This document shows, piece by piece, positions 18,138 through 27,229 of a DNA stretch of 32,714 nucleotides (within the stretch, counting starts at the first letter, position 1; each line of letters opens with the position of its first letter). The notes below the pieces were generated by a model that was not told the DNA's origin, did not search any database, and saw only the letters and a list, made by a program, of their open reading frames with translations. The DNA is from Terriglobia bacterium. Its GTDB lineage: Bacteria; Acidobacteriota; Terriglobia; Terriglobales; Acidobacteriaceae. Made by a program: the position numbers and the translations under genes. The stretch spans positions 1-32,714 of the forward strand of contig JAIQEY010000059.1 of the NCBI GenBank assembly GCA_020073565.1. Direction: 5' to 3'.

Positions 18138-18543
18138 TGTCCAATAACTTCTCGTATGGAACTCATTCCTGCGGGTTATTAAAGACAGCGTAAGCCCGAT
18201 TCATCCCAGCCATTCTGGTTGGCAAAGCCATTTCACGAATGGAGAACTTGTTGAACAAGCGGAGTTTACAGAACGACAGTCATTCGCCAAGAACGCCTGA
18301 GATTCGTTGAGGCAGCGCTAGAACTCGCCATCTCGCAATGCTATTCAGGGCAATCGCCGGATCTCACCCCGAGCTGTGTGCGTAATCAAAGGTTGTACAA
18401 GCGACGAATGGACATGTCCCTTGTTGCAAGGTCGATAGGGCTTTTCTCATGCCGACATCGACTCCAAGTTCCAGGTCAAATCACGCTACCTCTCGGAACT
18501 CATAACCTCCAGGAATGAACTCCATCCGAAAAGTTATTGGACA
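18138..18543. repeat. 406-bp segment bounded by 34-bp inverted repeats (MITE-like)
   Basis: The left arm 18138-18171 begins TGTCCAATAACTT and ends TCATTCCTG. The right arm 18510-18543 is its reverse complement with 4 mismatches in 34. The inside has no convincing gene; a weak plus-strand frame without an early ATG runs from about 18253 to the right arm. The layout fits a non-autonomous transposable unit or a remnant, lying between xis and the virB2 operon. No target duplication is evident. This element accounts for most of the gene-free 18033-18608 stretch. Confidence 0.7.
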
Positions 18544-18608
18544 GCGTGATTCGGTGCGGTTAGGTTTGCGCTAAAAGCAGCCGCTTTAAGCCCCTGCCGG
18601 AGGTGCAT

Positions 18609-18944
18609 ATGCCACGTTGGTCCCAGATTTATTTCACCCGTCACATCCAACTGCTTCTTCGGTCGAAATGCGTCCGTCCAAACGCCGTTATTCTTGCGAT
18701 GCTTTTCCTCGCACCTATAGTTGCGATGGCACAGGGTTCACCGTTCGACACCGGCTTTAACGCGATCCAAAGCCTCTTCACCGGCACTATCGCGAAGGTT
18801 GCAAGTCTGGTCGCAATCGTGATCGGCGGCTACGGCTTCGCGCACGGGGAACCCGGTGCGAAAAAGGCGCTGGCTGGCGTTGCCGCCGGAACGGGCATTG
18901 CCGTTATGGCGGTGAATGTCCTGAGTTGGCTCTGGGGAGTGTAG
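18609..18944 (+). CDS. virB2: VirB2/TrbC-type major pilin
   Basis: A 111-aa pilin precursor of the conjugative secretion system. It has a long N-terminal signal ending AMA-QGSPF near residues 42-44 and two hydrophobic helices (IAKVASLVAIVIGGYGFAHG and ALAGVAAGTGIAVMAVNVL), joined by the short polar loop GEPGAKK. That is the standard pilin hairpin. GGAGG lies 5 nt before the ATG at 18609, preferred over a GTG at 18603. It opens the plus-strand conjugation cluster; the promoter is probably near or in the inverted-repeat segment upstream. Confidence 0.85.
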   Translation: MPRWSQIYFTRHIQLLLRSKCVRPNAVILAMLFLAPIVAMAQGSPFDTGFNAIQSLFTGTIAKVASLVAIVIGGYGFAHGEPGAKKALAGVAAGTGIAVMAVNVLSWLWGV

Positions 18945-19003
18945 CGGCTGTTTGCCGCTCTGCCCTCGATCCCGTTGCGCGCCACGCTTTAAACGAGAAC
19001 GAT

Positions 19004-19306
19004 ATGCCCGACAACGCACAGCAGAAACGCCGCACAAATCGAGTATTCAAGAGCCTGCACAAGCCTCTTACCTACTTGGGAGTCGAACGGACGCTGTTCT
19101 ACTTCGTCTGCGTCGGCGCGGTGGGGGCCTTCAACCTCTTCAATTCCATCCTCGCCGGGATCGCCGTCTTCATTGGCGGCTTTGCCTTCGGCCATTGGGT
19201 GACGAACAGCGATCCGGCCTTCCTCCGCATCCTCGCAAAGTCCGAACGGTACAAGCTGCGCTATGACGCCGCGAAGCAGCAAGTTCCACGCGTGGAGGTG
19301 GTGTGA
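19004..19306 (+). CDS. virB3: VirB3/TrbD-type inner membrane protein
   Basis: A 100-aa membrane protein that partners VirB4 during pilus assembly. HKPLTYLGVERTLFYF leads into a hydrophobic region of about 40 residues (two close helices, FVCVGAVGAFNLFNSI and LAGIAVFIGGFAFGHW), then a basic cytoplasmic tail. The ATG at 19004 places the start just before the family motif; the frame upstream is open but overlaps the virB2 end. Its TGA shares a base with the virB4 ATG (TGATG), so translation is probably coupled. Confidence 0.8.
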   Translation: MPDNAQQKRRTNRVFKSLHKPLTYLGVERTLFYFVCVGAVGAFNLFNSILAGIAVFIGGFAFGHWVTNSDPAFLRILAKSERYKLRYDAAKQQVPRVEVV

Positions 19307-21798
19307 TGCTGCGTATCGATAAGGTGATCAAGCCGTGGAAAGAGAGTGCGGCCCTGAACGACCACATCAACCTCTATGGCTTCTGGAACGAGACGGCATT
19401 CCTTACCAAGAGCGGTGATCTAGGCATAATTCTCAGCGTTCCCGGTGTCGATTACGAAAGCCTCGACCGTTCGCAACAGGAGTATGCAGTGAAGCGGTTG
19501 GAGGCGGCGCTGAAAGCCTTTGGCCCAGGCTTCCATGTTTACCAATACCTCTTCAAAACGAACCGCCCCGACATACCGTTCGCAAAATATGACGACCCGA
19601 TTGTGGAAGCAGCGATCGAACAACGGCGGAAGTTCTTTGAAGCAAGGCGGGACCGTCTTTATCAGGTTGAGATTTTCTACTGCATCCTGCTTGAAGGCGC
19701 CCGGTCGAAGACCGGCGTCGGTACGGCGCTAGCTCGCCTGTTACGCGATCCAGAGGGCGCGATTGCCGAACTCAAATCGCAGTTCACCAACGACAACATG
19801 AAGAAGTTGTTGCGGACGCATATCGAGCGCGATCTTCAACGGCTCGACCAGCACGTCCAGGCCTTCGCTCGGCAGCTTGCAGATTTCATGCAAATCGAGG
19901 TCTTGAATCGCCAAGGCCAGTTCAGGTTCTTCCGCCGCTTGCTGAATTATGACGACTGGCGTGTTGCCGGAAAGCCGCAGTCCACACAGTTTCTCGACTA
20001 TCAAGTGGCCAACTCCGACATCGAAGCCGAACGCGATCATCTGCGGGTAGGCGATCACATCGTCCGTGTCCTGACGATGAAAGAGGCCATCACAGAGACG
20101 CGTCCCCTGGTACTCGACGCACTGCTGAAGATCCCAGCCAACTTCTACGTCGTCACAGAGTGGACTCAGCTCCCTGCGGACAAGGCCCGCAAAGAAGTGA
20201 ACAAGCGCCGCCGCCACTTCAATATGTCGAAGACGGGATTCGTCTCGCAGATGGGCAACGACACCACGAAGACGAACCCGCGCGACGTGCTGGTGGACGA
20301 GTCCAAGCAGGCCGACATTGAAAATCTTGGCGATTGCCTTCGCGCCCTGGGTGAAGGTCAATCGCTTGGCGATTTCTCGCTCACGATTGTGCTGTATGGC
20401 CGGTCACGAACGGAACTCGATCAGCTCGTTGCGGAATTTACTGGCGTCTTCACCAACGCGGACGGCAATCTGTTTGCGGAAACCTACAACCAGCTGAACG
20501 CATATTTCGCTACTGTGCCGGGCAACTATGCGTTCAACCTCCGCCAACTGTACATGCTGAACACGAACTACGCCGACTTGTCGTTTCTGTTTACGATCCT
20601 GCCCGGCGAGAAGACAAACGCGCATCTCGGCACGGAGTGCCTGGCAGTCGTCGAAACCGACAACAGCACACCCTACTTCCTCAACCTGCATACTGGCGAC
20701 GTTGCCCATACCCTGATTCTCGGGATGAGCGGGAGTGGGAAGTCCTATCTTTGCGTTTTTCTGTTGCAGAACGCACAGAAGTACAAGCCCCTGACTTTCA
20801 TCTTTGACATCGGCGGCAGTTTTCAGTCGCTTACGACGATCTTCGAGGGCTCGTATCTCAATGTGGGTCAGGAGGCGCGGGACTTCACCATCAACCCCTT
20901 CTCGCTGCCTCAGACTAAGGAGAATCTGCAGTTTCTCTTCAGCTTTTTCCGTGTACTCGTTGAGGGCACCGAGCAGCGTTACCGTCTGGACTTCAAAGAG
21001 GAACGCCGGCTATGGGACGCGATCGAGCGGATTTACGTGCTGGAGCCCAACCAGCGCACGATCTCGAATTTTGGGAACATCATCGGCGAGTTGAAAGAAC
21101 GCCTCCACCGCTGGACCCGCGGCGGCCAGTACGGCTTCCTCTTTGACAACGCCGAGGACACGCTTTCGTTCAAAAGCTTTCAGACGTTCAATTTCCGCGG
21201 TTGGAATGACGCGCCGGAGGTTTTGGAACCACTGCTGTTTTATGTTTTGCACCGGGCATCGAATGAAATCACCGACCCGAAGAACCTCGGCACACCCAAG
21301 TTCTTCCTGCTCGACGAGGCGTGGCTCTTCATCAAGAACGAGACCATTCGCAATTATGTGGTGCAGGCGCAGAAGACCTGGCGCAAGCACATGGCGGCGA
21401 TGATCCTTGCCACGCAATCCATTAAAGAACTTGAGGGATCGGGGATGCTGGCGACAGTGGCGGAGAGTTGCCCGACAAAGATCTTCCTTGCCAACCCGGA
21501 CATGAACCGGGAAGTTTATCGCGAGGCGTTTCATCTAAACGACACCGAACTGGACCTTATCGACGGCCTTGTTCCACCGGGCCAAATGCTGATTCGCAAG
21601 GCGCAGACCTCCAAGAAAGTGCATTTGAACGTCGATTCGGTCACGCACTGGATGGCAACAAACAACGCCCGGGACAACCTAAAGAAAAGGGAATATTTCG
21701 ACCGCCACGGTTTCGCGGATGGGCTTCGCCATCTAGCGGAGGAATGGCCATTCCAGCCGCGTGGGCTGGCCGTATCAACCACCAACACCAACCCGTAA
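19306..21798 (+). CDS. virB4: VirB4/TrbE conjugation ATPase
   Basis: An 830-aa AAA-like ATPase that powers pilus biogenesis and substrate transfer at the inner membrane. An N-terminal CagE/TrbE-type domain (about 1-430) precedes the ATPase domain with Walker A GMSGSGKS at 473-480 and Walker B FFLLDE at 666-671, followed by the ATQS motif. Length is typical. ATG at 19306 overlaps the virB3 stop; a GTG at 19303 is an alternative. VirB9 follows 10 nt later instead of the usual VirB5. Confidence 0.95.
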   Translation: MLRIDKVIKPWKESAALNDHINLYGFWNETAFLTKSGDLGIILSVPGVDYESLDRSQQEYAVKRLEAALKAFGPGFHVYQYLFKTNRPDIPFAKYDDPIVEAAIEQRRKFFEARRDRLYQVEIFYCILLEGARSKTGVGTALARLLRDPEGAIAELKSQFTNDNMKKLLRTHIERDLQRLDQHVQAFARQLADFMQIEVLNRQGQFRFFRRLLNYDDWRVAGKPQSTQFLDYQVANSDIEAERDHLRVGDHIVRVLTMKEAITETRPLVLDALLKIPANFYVVTEWTQLPADKARKEVNKRRRHFNMSKTGFVSQMGNDTTKTNPRDVLVDESKQADIENLGDCLRALGEGQSLGDFSLTIVLYGRSRTELDQLVAEFTGVFTNADGNLFAETYNQLNAYFATVPGNYAFNLRQLYMLNTNYADLSFLFTILPGEKTNAHLGTECLAVVETDNSTPYFLNLHTGDVAHTLILGMSGSGKSYLCVFLLQNAQKYKPLTFIFDIGGSFQSLTTIFEGSYLNVGQEARDFTINPFSLPQTKENLQFLFSFFRVLVEGTEQRYRLDFKEERRLWDAIERIYVLEPNQRTISNFGNIIGELKERLHRWTRGGQYGFLFDNAEDTLSFKSFQTFNFRGWNDAPEVLEPLLFYVLHRASNEITDPKNLGTPKFFLLDEAWLFIKNETIRNYVVQAQKTWRKHMAAMILATQSIKELEGSGMLATVAESCPTKIFLANPDMNREVYREAFHLNDTELDLIDGLVPPGQMLIRKAQTSKKVHLNVDSVTHWMATNNARDNLKKREYFDRHGFADGLRHLAEEWPFQPRGLAVSTTNTNP

Positions 21799-21808
21799 GG
21801 AGAGAAGT

Positions 21809-22576
21809 ATGCGACACCTAGGATTCATCGTTGATTGTGTTTTGGTGGTTTTCTCCATCGGTGCTCTGGCCCAAGACTCTGCACGCACTGTGCAGTATCA
21901 CTCGCAGGACATCGTTCCCATCCGCGCCAAGGTGAAATATACGACCCTTATCGAACTACCCACGACCGAGAAGATCATGGAAGCCGCCACGGGTGACAAG
22001 GAGTTCTGGATTGTGGACGTGGTCGGTAACTTCTGCTTTGTGCATCCGGCGAAACAAGGCATCAGCTCCAACTTGAATCTCATTACGGACAAGGGGAACA
22101 TCTACAGTTTCACTCTCCAGGATATTTCTGCCACGTCGACCACCCCTGATTTGAAAGTGATCGTGGAACCCGCCGATCGCTCTGCCATCGTTGCCGCCAG
22201 CGGCCCCCCGCAGTTCGTACCCGCCGCCCAACTCGAACAATCGAGGCAGCAGCTTGCCGCTCTGCAGTCGCACGTCGAGCAGGCGGTGGATGAGTACAAA
22301 AGCGCCTATCCGACGCGGCTCAAGTTCGACTATTCCTACAAGGCAAACGAAGCTCCCTTCAACATCCAATCGATCTATCACGACGACAGGTTCACATACA
22401 TCAAGACGAATGCACCTGAGAAGTTCAGTGTCTATGAGATGAAAGACGGCAAACCCAACCTCGTCACCTACGACCTCCGGGAAGGGACGTACATCATTCC
22501 GAAGATCATGGACAGCGGATACGTGGAGCTGGGCAAAAAGAAGATGGAATTCACGCGCAGGGGATCGCCGTCATGA
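21809..22576 (+). CDS. virB9: VirB9/TrbG-type outer core protein
   Basis: A 255-aa periplasmic protein of the secretion core complex. A signal sequence (MRHLGFIVDCVLVVFSIGALAQ) is followed by a VirB9/CagX-like beta domain: IRAKVKYTTLIELP, WIVDVVGNFCFVHPAK, and YSFTLQDIS. A coiled linker (EQSRQQLAALQSHVEQAVDEY) and a C-terminal beta domain (NIQSIYHDDRFTYIK) that binds the outer membrane or lipoprotein come next. AAGGAGAG before the ATG at 21809 decides the start. The last bases overlap virB10 (ATGA). Confidence 0.85.
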   Translation: MRHLGFIVDCVLVVFSIGALAQDSARTVQYHSQDIVPIRAKVKYTTLIELPTTEKIMEAATGDKEFWIVDVVGNFCFVHPAKQGISSNLNLITDKGNIYSFTLQDISATSTTPDLKVIVEPADRSAIVAASGPPQFVPAAQLEQSRQQLAALQSHVEQAVDEYKSAYPTRLKFDYSYKANEAPFNIQSIYHDDRFTYIKTNAPEKFSVYEMKDGKPNLVTYDLREGTYIIPKIMDSGYVELGKKKMEFTRRGSPS

Positions 22577-23892
22577 CCGAGAACGTCTTCACCTCACACA
22601 CGGAGCCGCAGGGCGAGCCAACGTTGCGTCGCAACCTGGAGCTACCAAAAGGTGTCTTGCAAAAGAACCTGAAGGCCTTCGTTTATCTGGGTGCGGCATT
22701 GCTGGTGATTGTCGCGGCCCTCTTCAGCTCGTCTGGAAGAAAGATGCCTGGACAACAGGCGAGCCTCAAAGGGCAACCCCCGCAACCAGCCTTGCAGGAC
22801 AACACCGACAGCAATGTACAGGAGTTGAAGAACCAGCTTCAGGCCGAACGTCAGAAAGAACAGCAGGCGACAATGGCCGCCGCTGCGATGGGAGATTCAG
22901 CGCTTGCGTCTGCGACGCCCCAACAGCGGGCTGCGGCCGCGGCCTATGGGCCGACCGGCCTTGCCGCGCCCTGCGTTCCGGGCCAGCCCTGCTCGCAAGG
23001 TCAGCAGAGCAACATGCAGATGCAACTCACGCCTGTGCAACAGCAGGCACAGTTGATCGCTGCGAAAGAGCGCGAACGGGCGGACGATTCCCGTTTCGCT
23101 TCTAATCTTGTGTACTCCCGGTCTGCTGATCCGCCGCAACAACAACAGCAAGGCCAGACGATGCCCGCCCAATATGGCCCTGCCGAACGGCAGACAAACA
23201 GCAGTCTCGTCTCCCCAGCAGCCGAAGGAAAACAAGAGGACACGCCCGGAGGGTATAAACGCCCACTGGAGGCCAATGTCGATTCGGCCGTCGGTCAGCC
23301 CTATCTCGTTTACGAGGGTTCGGTTCTGGACACTGTTCTTATGAATCGCCTGGATGGCGATGCCGTTGGGCCGGTGAAAGTCCTTGTCTCAAATCCGCTT
23401 TATTCGCACGATCATCAACACGTGATCATTCCCGAGGGAACGGTTGTTTTGGGCGAAGCGAAGAAGATTGGAGCGGCGGGCTTCGGCCAACAGCGCCGGA
23501 TGGCCGTCGTTTTTCACCGCTTGATTATGCCAGACGGTTACTCCGTCGATCTCGATCAGTTCCAAGGCCTCGACCAGATCGGAGAGGAAGGGCTGAAAGA
23601 TAAGGTCAACAACCACTACCTCCAAATCTTCGGCACCTCGATAGCTTTGGGTGTCGTTGCTGGAGCAAGCCAGATCACGCAGGGCGGCGGGACCATCACC
23701 ACGAGCGGTTCCCAGGCATTCACCAATGGGGCTGCGGGCAGTGTTTCGCAGTCTGCCACCACGATCCTTGACCGCTTCATACAGATACCGCCCACCATCA
23801 CGATTCGGGAGGGCCACCGCGTAAAAGTGTATTTCACGCAGGACTTGCTTCTTCCTGCGTACTCGAACCACACTATTCCACAGACGTTTTGA
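22573..23892 (+). CDS. virB10: VirB10/TrbI-type channel protein
   Basis: A 439-aa protein spanning both membranes. A cytoplasmic N-terminus, one membrane helix at about 35-51, a long Pro/Gln-rich periplasmic stretch (60-225) and a C-terminal TrbI beta-barrel domain (about 235-430) follow one another. Typical motifs are YEGSVLDTVLMNRLDGD and VIIPEGTVVLGEAK. The antenna-like helical region is near NNHYLQIFGTSIALG. It overlaps virB9 by 4 nt, so the two core proteins are probably made together. Confidence 0.92.
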   Translation: MTENVFTSHTEPQGEPTLRRNLELPKGVLQKNLKAFVYLGAALLVIVAALFSSSGRKMPGQQASLKGQPPQPALQDNTDSNVQELKNQLQAERQKEQQATMAAAAMGDSALASATPQQRAAAAAYGPTGLAAPCVPGQPCSQGQQSNMQMQLTPVQQQAQLIAAKERERADDSRFASNLVYSRSADPPQQQQQGQTMPAQYGPAERQTNSSLVSPAAEGKQEDTPGGYKRPLEANVDSAVGQPYLVYEGSVLDTVLMNRLDGDAVGPVKVLVSNPLYSHDHQHVIIPEGTVVLGEAKKIGAAGFGQQRRMAVVFHRLIMPDGYSVDLDQFQGLDQIGEEGLKDKVNNHYLQIFGTSIALGVVAGASQITQGGGTITTSGSQAFTNGAAGSVSQSATTILDRFIQIPPTITIREGHRVKVYFTQDLLLPAYSNHTIPQTF

Positions 23893-23903
23893 GGAGGCTT
23901 TCC

Positions 23904-24203
23904 ATGCGAATCGTTACCCTCTCCCTCTTAGTTCTGTGGACTCTCACCCTTGCCGGCTGTCAGAGCAAAGCGGCAAAAGTGAAACAGTTGCAGGATCAGT
24001 ACAACGCCGAATACCCGCCCTATGCCAAGGAATGCCTGGAGGAAGACAACTCCGGAGCCACAAGACTTCTGACAGGGCAGACTCTGACCAAGGAGCAGAT
24101 GGCTGACCTCGAAGCCAAGAAGAAAGAACGAGATGCACGGTGCAAGCCACAGGCCGACCGTCTTGCGCAGCTCCAGAAAGAGATTCTCGCTGCACAGCAG
24201 TAA
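23904..24203 (+). CDS. Small lipoprotein, VirB7-position
   Basis: A 99-aa protein with a clear lipobox: MRIVTLSLLVLWTLTLAG then C19. The mature part is charged and helical, with a coiled-coil-like repeat (KQLQDQYNAEYPPYAKEC, DLEAKKKERDARCKPQAD). It could be the VirB7 partner that anchors VirB9 to the outer membrane, though it is longer than classic VirB7 and the family is not recognisable. GAGGAGG lies about 6 nt before ATG 23904; a TTG at 23889 is less likely. It follows virB10 directly. Confidence 0.8.
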   Translation: MRIVTLSLLVLWTLTLAGCQSKAAKVKQLQDQYNAEYPPYAKECLEEDNSGATRLLTGQTLTKEQMADLEAKKKERDARCKPQADRLAQLQKEILAAQQ

Positions 24204-24257
24204 AGCCGTACCGCTGTAAAGCCTCACGAAACCAACGGCGACGAAGGGACGAGACAA

Positions 24258-25139
24258 ATGAAGAAACTAACCCTTACCGTGCTCGCCGTTGGGTTTGCGG
24301 CGGCATTGCAACCGCTCGCGAGTGCCCAGTTCGGTTCCGGCATCGTGTTCGACCCGACACAGTCGGGCCATGCTGTTGTGCAAATCGAACACGAAGAACA
24401 ATCGATCTCCAACCAAATCCACCAGATTGAGCAAGGCCAACAAATCTTCACCAACACCGTCAAGATTGCAACAACGGCGTTACAAGCCTACAACGTCGCA
24501 AAACAGCAATACGAGCTCACGCACCAGATGATTCTCGCGCCAAGGATGCTCTATGCGCGGTTTCTGTCTCCAACGTCGGACCTGCTACTCCTGCAGCAAA
24601 TCTCGAATACCTATGGCAATTCGATGGGGTGGCTCAATTCGGCTAATACGGGGAAGGGGGCAGCATCCGCTTACCAGCAAGTTAGCGTTCCGAACACCAG
24701 CCACATGATTCCCGGCTACGGTACCGCGAGTATGGCCGGGCAGCTGCAAATTGCCGCGCAGGGCGCCACTGTCGACATCAGCGATTCAGTAATGACAAAC
24801 AACCTGCAAGTACTCGGGACCATCCGCGCCAACCAGACCACACGACAAACGGACATTGCGAGTCTTGAGGCCGCAACCCAAACCCAGGACCCGTCGCAGC
24901 AAACCATCATGGCTGAACTTCAGCGCATTAACCAAGCTCTGCTCTTGCAACTGCGCACTTTGCAAGACGCAAACCAAATCAACGCCAATCTTGCCCTGCA
25001 GCAGATTGTTGCCCAAAAGCAGCAGCAGGACGCCATGAAATCGGCATTTCGTGACTCGGCGGGGTACGAGAGCTACTACAACGCCAACGTAACGACCACC
25101 AGCGGTGGTGCAGCGAATCTCCTCACGCAAGCGTACTGA
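24258..25139 (+). CDS. trbJ: VirB5/TrbJ-type periplasmic protein
   Basis: A 293-aa protein with a signal peptide (MKKLTLTVLAVGFAAALQPLASA, cleaved before Q24). The mature part is almost all helical and Gln/Asn-rich, with paired long helices (IEHEEQSISNQIHQIEQGQQ; AELQRINQALLLQLRTLQ), the pattern of TrbJ/VirB5 proteins. These sit at the pilus tip or help pairing. A GACGAAGGGACGAGAC stretch precedes the ATG. Its place after virB10, before virB6, differs from the Agrobacterium order but resembles Trb-type loci. Confidence 0.78.
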   Translation: MKKLTLTVLAVGFAAALQPLASAQFGSGIVFDPTQSGHAVVQIEHEEQSISNQIHQIEQGQQIFTNTVKIATTALQAYNVAKQQYELTHQMILAPRMLYARFLSPTSDLLLLQQISNTYGNSMGWLNSANTGKGAASAYQQVSVPNTSHMIPGYGTASMAGQLQIAAQGATVDISDSVMTNNLQVLGTIRANQTTRQTDIASLEAATQTQDPSQQTIMAELQRINQALLLQLRTLQDANQINANLALQQIVAQKQQQDAMKSAFRDSAGYESYYNANVTTTSGGAANLLTQAY

Positions 25140-25176
25140 CGAGACGCCAGTAAGAGAAGACAGGAGGGCACAGAAC

Positions 25177-26037
25177 ATGGGTACAGGTCTTTTTGACTAT
25201 ATCGCTCAGGCGTGCCGATCGCTTGCGGCTACGGCTGCCCCCTCTATTACAGCGATGGGGATTCACATCGTCATAGCGCTCGCCACCATCATGTTGGTTT
25301 GGTTCGGCGTGCAGGAGGCGCTGGCATCGGCGCACGGTGGGCCAGGGTTCAGCATGGGGAGGTTTCTAAACCTCTTCATGCTGCTCACCTTTGCCTACGC
25401 GATGGTGAACTATTACGACAGTTCCATCCCCGGACTTGGGTTCTCCATCAAGGGCTTCATTGACGGAGGCACAATCAATCTTGTGAACCTGATTGGGGCA
25501 GATGGTTCCGCCACCATGCTGAACGAGATCCACACGGCATCCTCAAAGACGGGACCATCCTTGCTGAATAGTCTGATGTCTCCGTACTACGCGATTGTGT
25601 ACTTTGTCGTGCAGTTCCTGTTAGCCCTACTGGCTGGAATCATTTCCGCAATTCTGGCCTATGGCGCGATTGCGGCAACGATCATCGGATTACTCGGGCC
25701 GATCTTTATCCCGTTTCTTGTGTTCGACAAACTCGATTGGCTGTTTTGGAGTTGGCTTAAGGCGTATCTCGGATTCAGCTTTTACAAAGTCGTGGCCGCA
25801 GCCACCATGAGTGTGCTGTCTCATGTTCTGACCAACTACTACATCCAACTTGGCCAGAGCATGTCAGATCCTTCAACCATGGTTCAGACGCTGCCCCTTC
25901 TGATCCTTCTTGTACTGGTCAACATCTACATTCTCTTCAAGATTCCGACCATGACGCACAGCCTATTCACAGGCGGTACCGGCGGGCACGGCGGAGGCTT
26001 GGGCATGGCAATGATGGCGATACGGGCGGCGATGTAA
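25177..26037 (+). CDS. virB6: VirB6/TrbL-type polytopic membrane protein
   Basis: A 286-aa inner membrane channel subunit. Hydrophobic segments include MGIHIVIALATIMLVWFG (about 26-43), FLNLFMLLTFAYAMVNYY, a long double stretch from AIVYFVVQFLLALLAGII to IFIPFLVF, and TLPLLILLVLVNIYILF near the end. The order of helices and the conserved Trp-rich loop (KLDWLFWSWLKAYLGFSFYK) fit TrbL/VirB6. The C-terminus is Gly-rich. GGAGGG lies before ATG 25177, favoured over an upstream in-frame start at 25105 that overlaps trbJ. Confidence 0.85.
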   Translation: MGTGLFDYIAQACRSLAATAAPSITAMGIHIVIALATIMLVWFGVQEALASAHGGPGFSMGRFLNLFMLLTFAYAMVNYYDSSIPGLGFSIKGFIDGGTINLVNLIGADGSATMLNEIHTASSKTGPSLLNSLMSPYYAIVYFVVQFLLALLAGIISAILAYGAIAATIIGLLGPIFIPFLVFDKLDWLFWSWLKAYLGFSFYKVVAAATMSVLSHVLTNYYIQLGQSMSDPSTMVQTLPLLILLVLVNIYILFKIPTMTHSLFTGGTGGHGGGLGMAMMAIRAAM

Positions 26038-26062
26038 ACGGCGAGAGAAATAGAGGTCACAG

Positions 26063-26761
26063 ATGAGCACAGAAACAACGAATATGGAAACCAAAGCGAC
26101 CCCAGAAATCACCCGAGCCGCAGAGCGTTATTTGGAGCAATACGGGGACCCGTTGGTGATGAACACCTATCTTAAGGTGACGATTCTTGCGATGGCCGCC
26201 GTCTGTATCGCGCTGGCGGCGCTCACCTTCAAGAGTCAGCAAGCGCTCGCCAACATGCACCCAATGATCGTGCGCATTAACGACGTGGGCCACGCGGAAG
26301 CGATCGACTATCGGAACTTTCAGTATCGCCCACAGGAAGCGGAGAACAAGTATTACCTCACCCGCTGGGCGGAACTGTATTTCAGCCGCAATCGCTTCAC
26401 GATCGAACGGGATCAAACGCAGTCGCTCTACTTCCTCAACAGCGACGTGCAACGCGCCGTGATCGACCAGGAACGCAAGGACAACAGCATTCAGAATTAC
26501 GTCAAAGACAGCAGCTTGCCGTATGTCGATGTGGAGATCAAGAACGTCATCCTTGACGACCTGCGACAGTCACCGTATTCGGCGCGCATCGAGTTCGAGA
26601 AGGTGTACACCAACCCCGCGGATCACAGCGAACTCAAGCGGGAGCGATGGACAGCCAGCGTCACCTATGTCTTTCGCGAGAATGTGAAGAACAACGAGCT
26701 TGCCGTGAATCCCCTCGGTCTGACGATCGTGCGCTTCCGGGCCGACCAGGCATTCAGCTAG
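26063..26761 (+). CDS. virB8: VirB8/TrbF-type inner membrane protein
   Basis: A 232-aa bitopic scaffold protein. A short cytoplasmic tail (EITRAAERYLEQYGDP) leads to one membrane helix at about 38-55 (KVTILAMAAVCIALAAL). The periplasmic NTF2-like domain then follows (YLTRWAELYFSRNRFTIE, ARIEFEKVYTNPA and TYVFRENVKNNELAVNPLGL). The ending NPLGLTIVRFR is strongly typical of VirB8/TrbF. It is followed by the gene-poor 510-nt region before ssb. Confidence 0.88.
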   Translation: MSTETTNMETKATPEITRAAERYLEQYGDPLVMNTYLKVTILAMAAVCIALAALTFKSQQALANMHPMIVRINDVGHAEAIDYRNFQYRPQEAENKYYLTRWAELYFSRNRFTIERDQTQSLYFLNSDVQRAVIDQERKDNSIQNYVKDSSLPYVDVEIKNVILDDLRQSPYSARIEFEKVYTNPADHSELKRERWTASVTYVFRENVKNNELAVNPLGLTIVRFRADQAFS

Positions 26762-26791
26762 GGATTCATCGACCTGCCCAGAGGCTTATAC

Positions 26792-27229
26792 ATGTCCTTT
26801 CATGCTGCCAATCCGGCTAGCTTTTCCCACCTGTCCTCGTGTCCGGTGGAGTCGGCGAACAAGAGCCATTGGACGCGCAACTACGGTGGCGAATCGCGCT
26901 CTTCTTACGGCGGACATGCCAGCTCCAATCGCGTTGCAATTGCTGTGAACTTCCGCGGCCAATGTGCAGATGAAAACTTTGCTCTGGCGCGTGTCTGCCG
27001 TTATGTATCCCGTCTTTTGCTCGGTCACAGCTTCGGGGCCTTTCCGGCGCCCGGCGGCTTTCGGTCTTCTGCTTCGCATTCTGCGCCCCTTCGGGGTCTC
27101 GGTTCCTCCCACAACAAGTTTGCAAACCACGGCAAACGACGCCGGGCAAACTTCTTTCGGGCCCCTCCCAGAAAGCAGACCTTCGGCACTTGGGAGCCGG
27201 GCCCACTCGCTAAGCTCCGCCGGGTGTGA
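26792..27229 (+). CDS. Doubtful small basic protein before ssb
   Basis: A 145-aa frame starting with ATG after GAGG (spacing about 7). It is rich in Ser, Arg, Ala and Phe, strongly basic, with no membrane segment and no motif I know. The minus strand is open over the same stretch (26786-27241), which weakens the case. The C-terminal half is encoded by the palindrome-rich DNA, so its amino acids may only reflect the hairpins. Retained because of its ribosome site and position inside the operon. Confidence 0.25.
   Translation: MSFHAANPASFSHLSSCPVESANKSHWTRNYGGESRSSYGGHASSNRVAIAVNFRGQCADENFALARVCRYVSRLLLGHSFGAFPAPGGFRSSASHSAPLRGLGSSHNKFANHGKRRRANFFRAPPRKQTFGTWEPGPLAKLRRV
27159..27204. promoter_or_regulatory. 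Strong GC hairpin upstream of ssb
   Basis: GGGCCC-CTCCCA at 27159-27170 pairs with TGGGAG-CC-GGGCCC at 27191-27204: 12 pairs with a two-base bulge and a 20-nt loop. It ends 67 nt before the ssb ATG. It lacks a T tail, so it is not a simple terminator. Confidence 0.55.

Noticed and set aside
17924..18166. Minus-strand 80-codon frame overlapping the excisionase-like gene
   Set aside because: Different frame from the HTH protein, which has the better motif and ribosome site; its start lies inside the left 34-bp inverted repeat.
18253..18517. Plus-strand open stretch inside the 406-bp inverted-repeat unit
   Set aside because: No early start codon, no homology recognised, and it ends in the right arm; could be a remnant but is not supportable as a gene.
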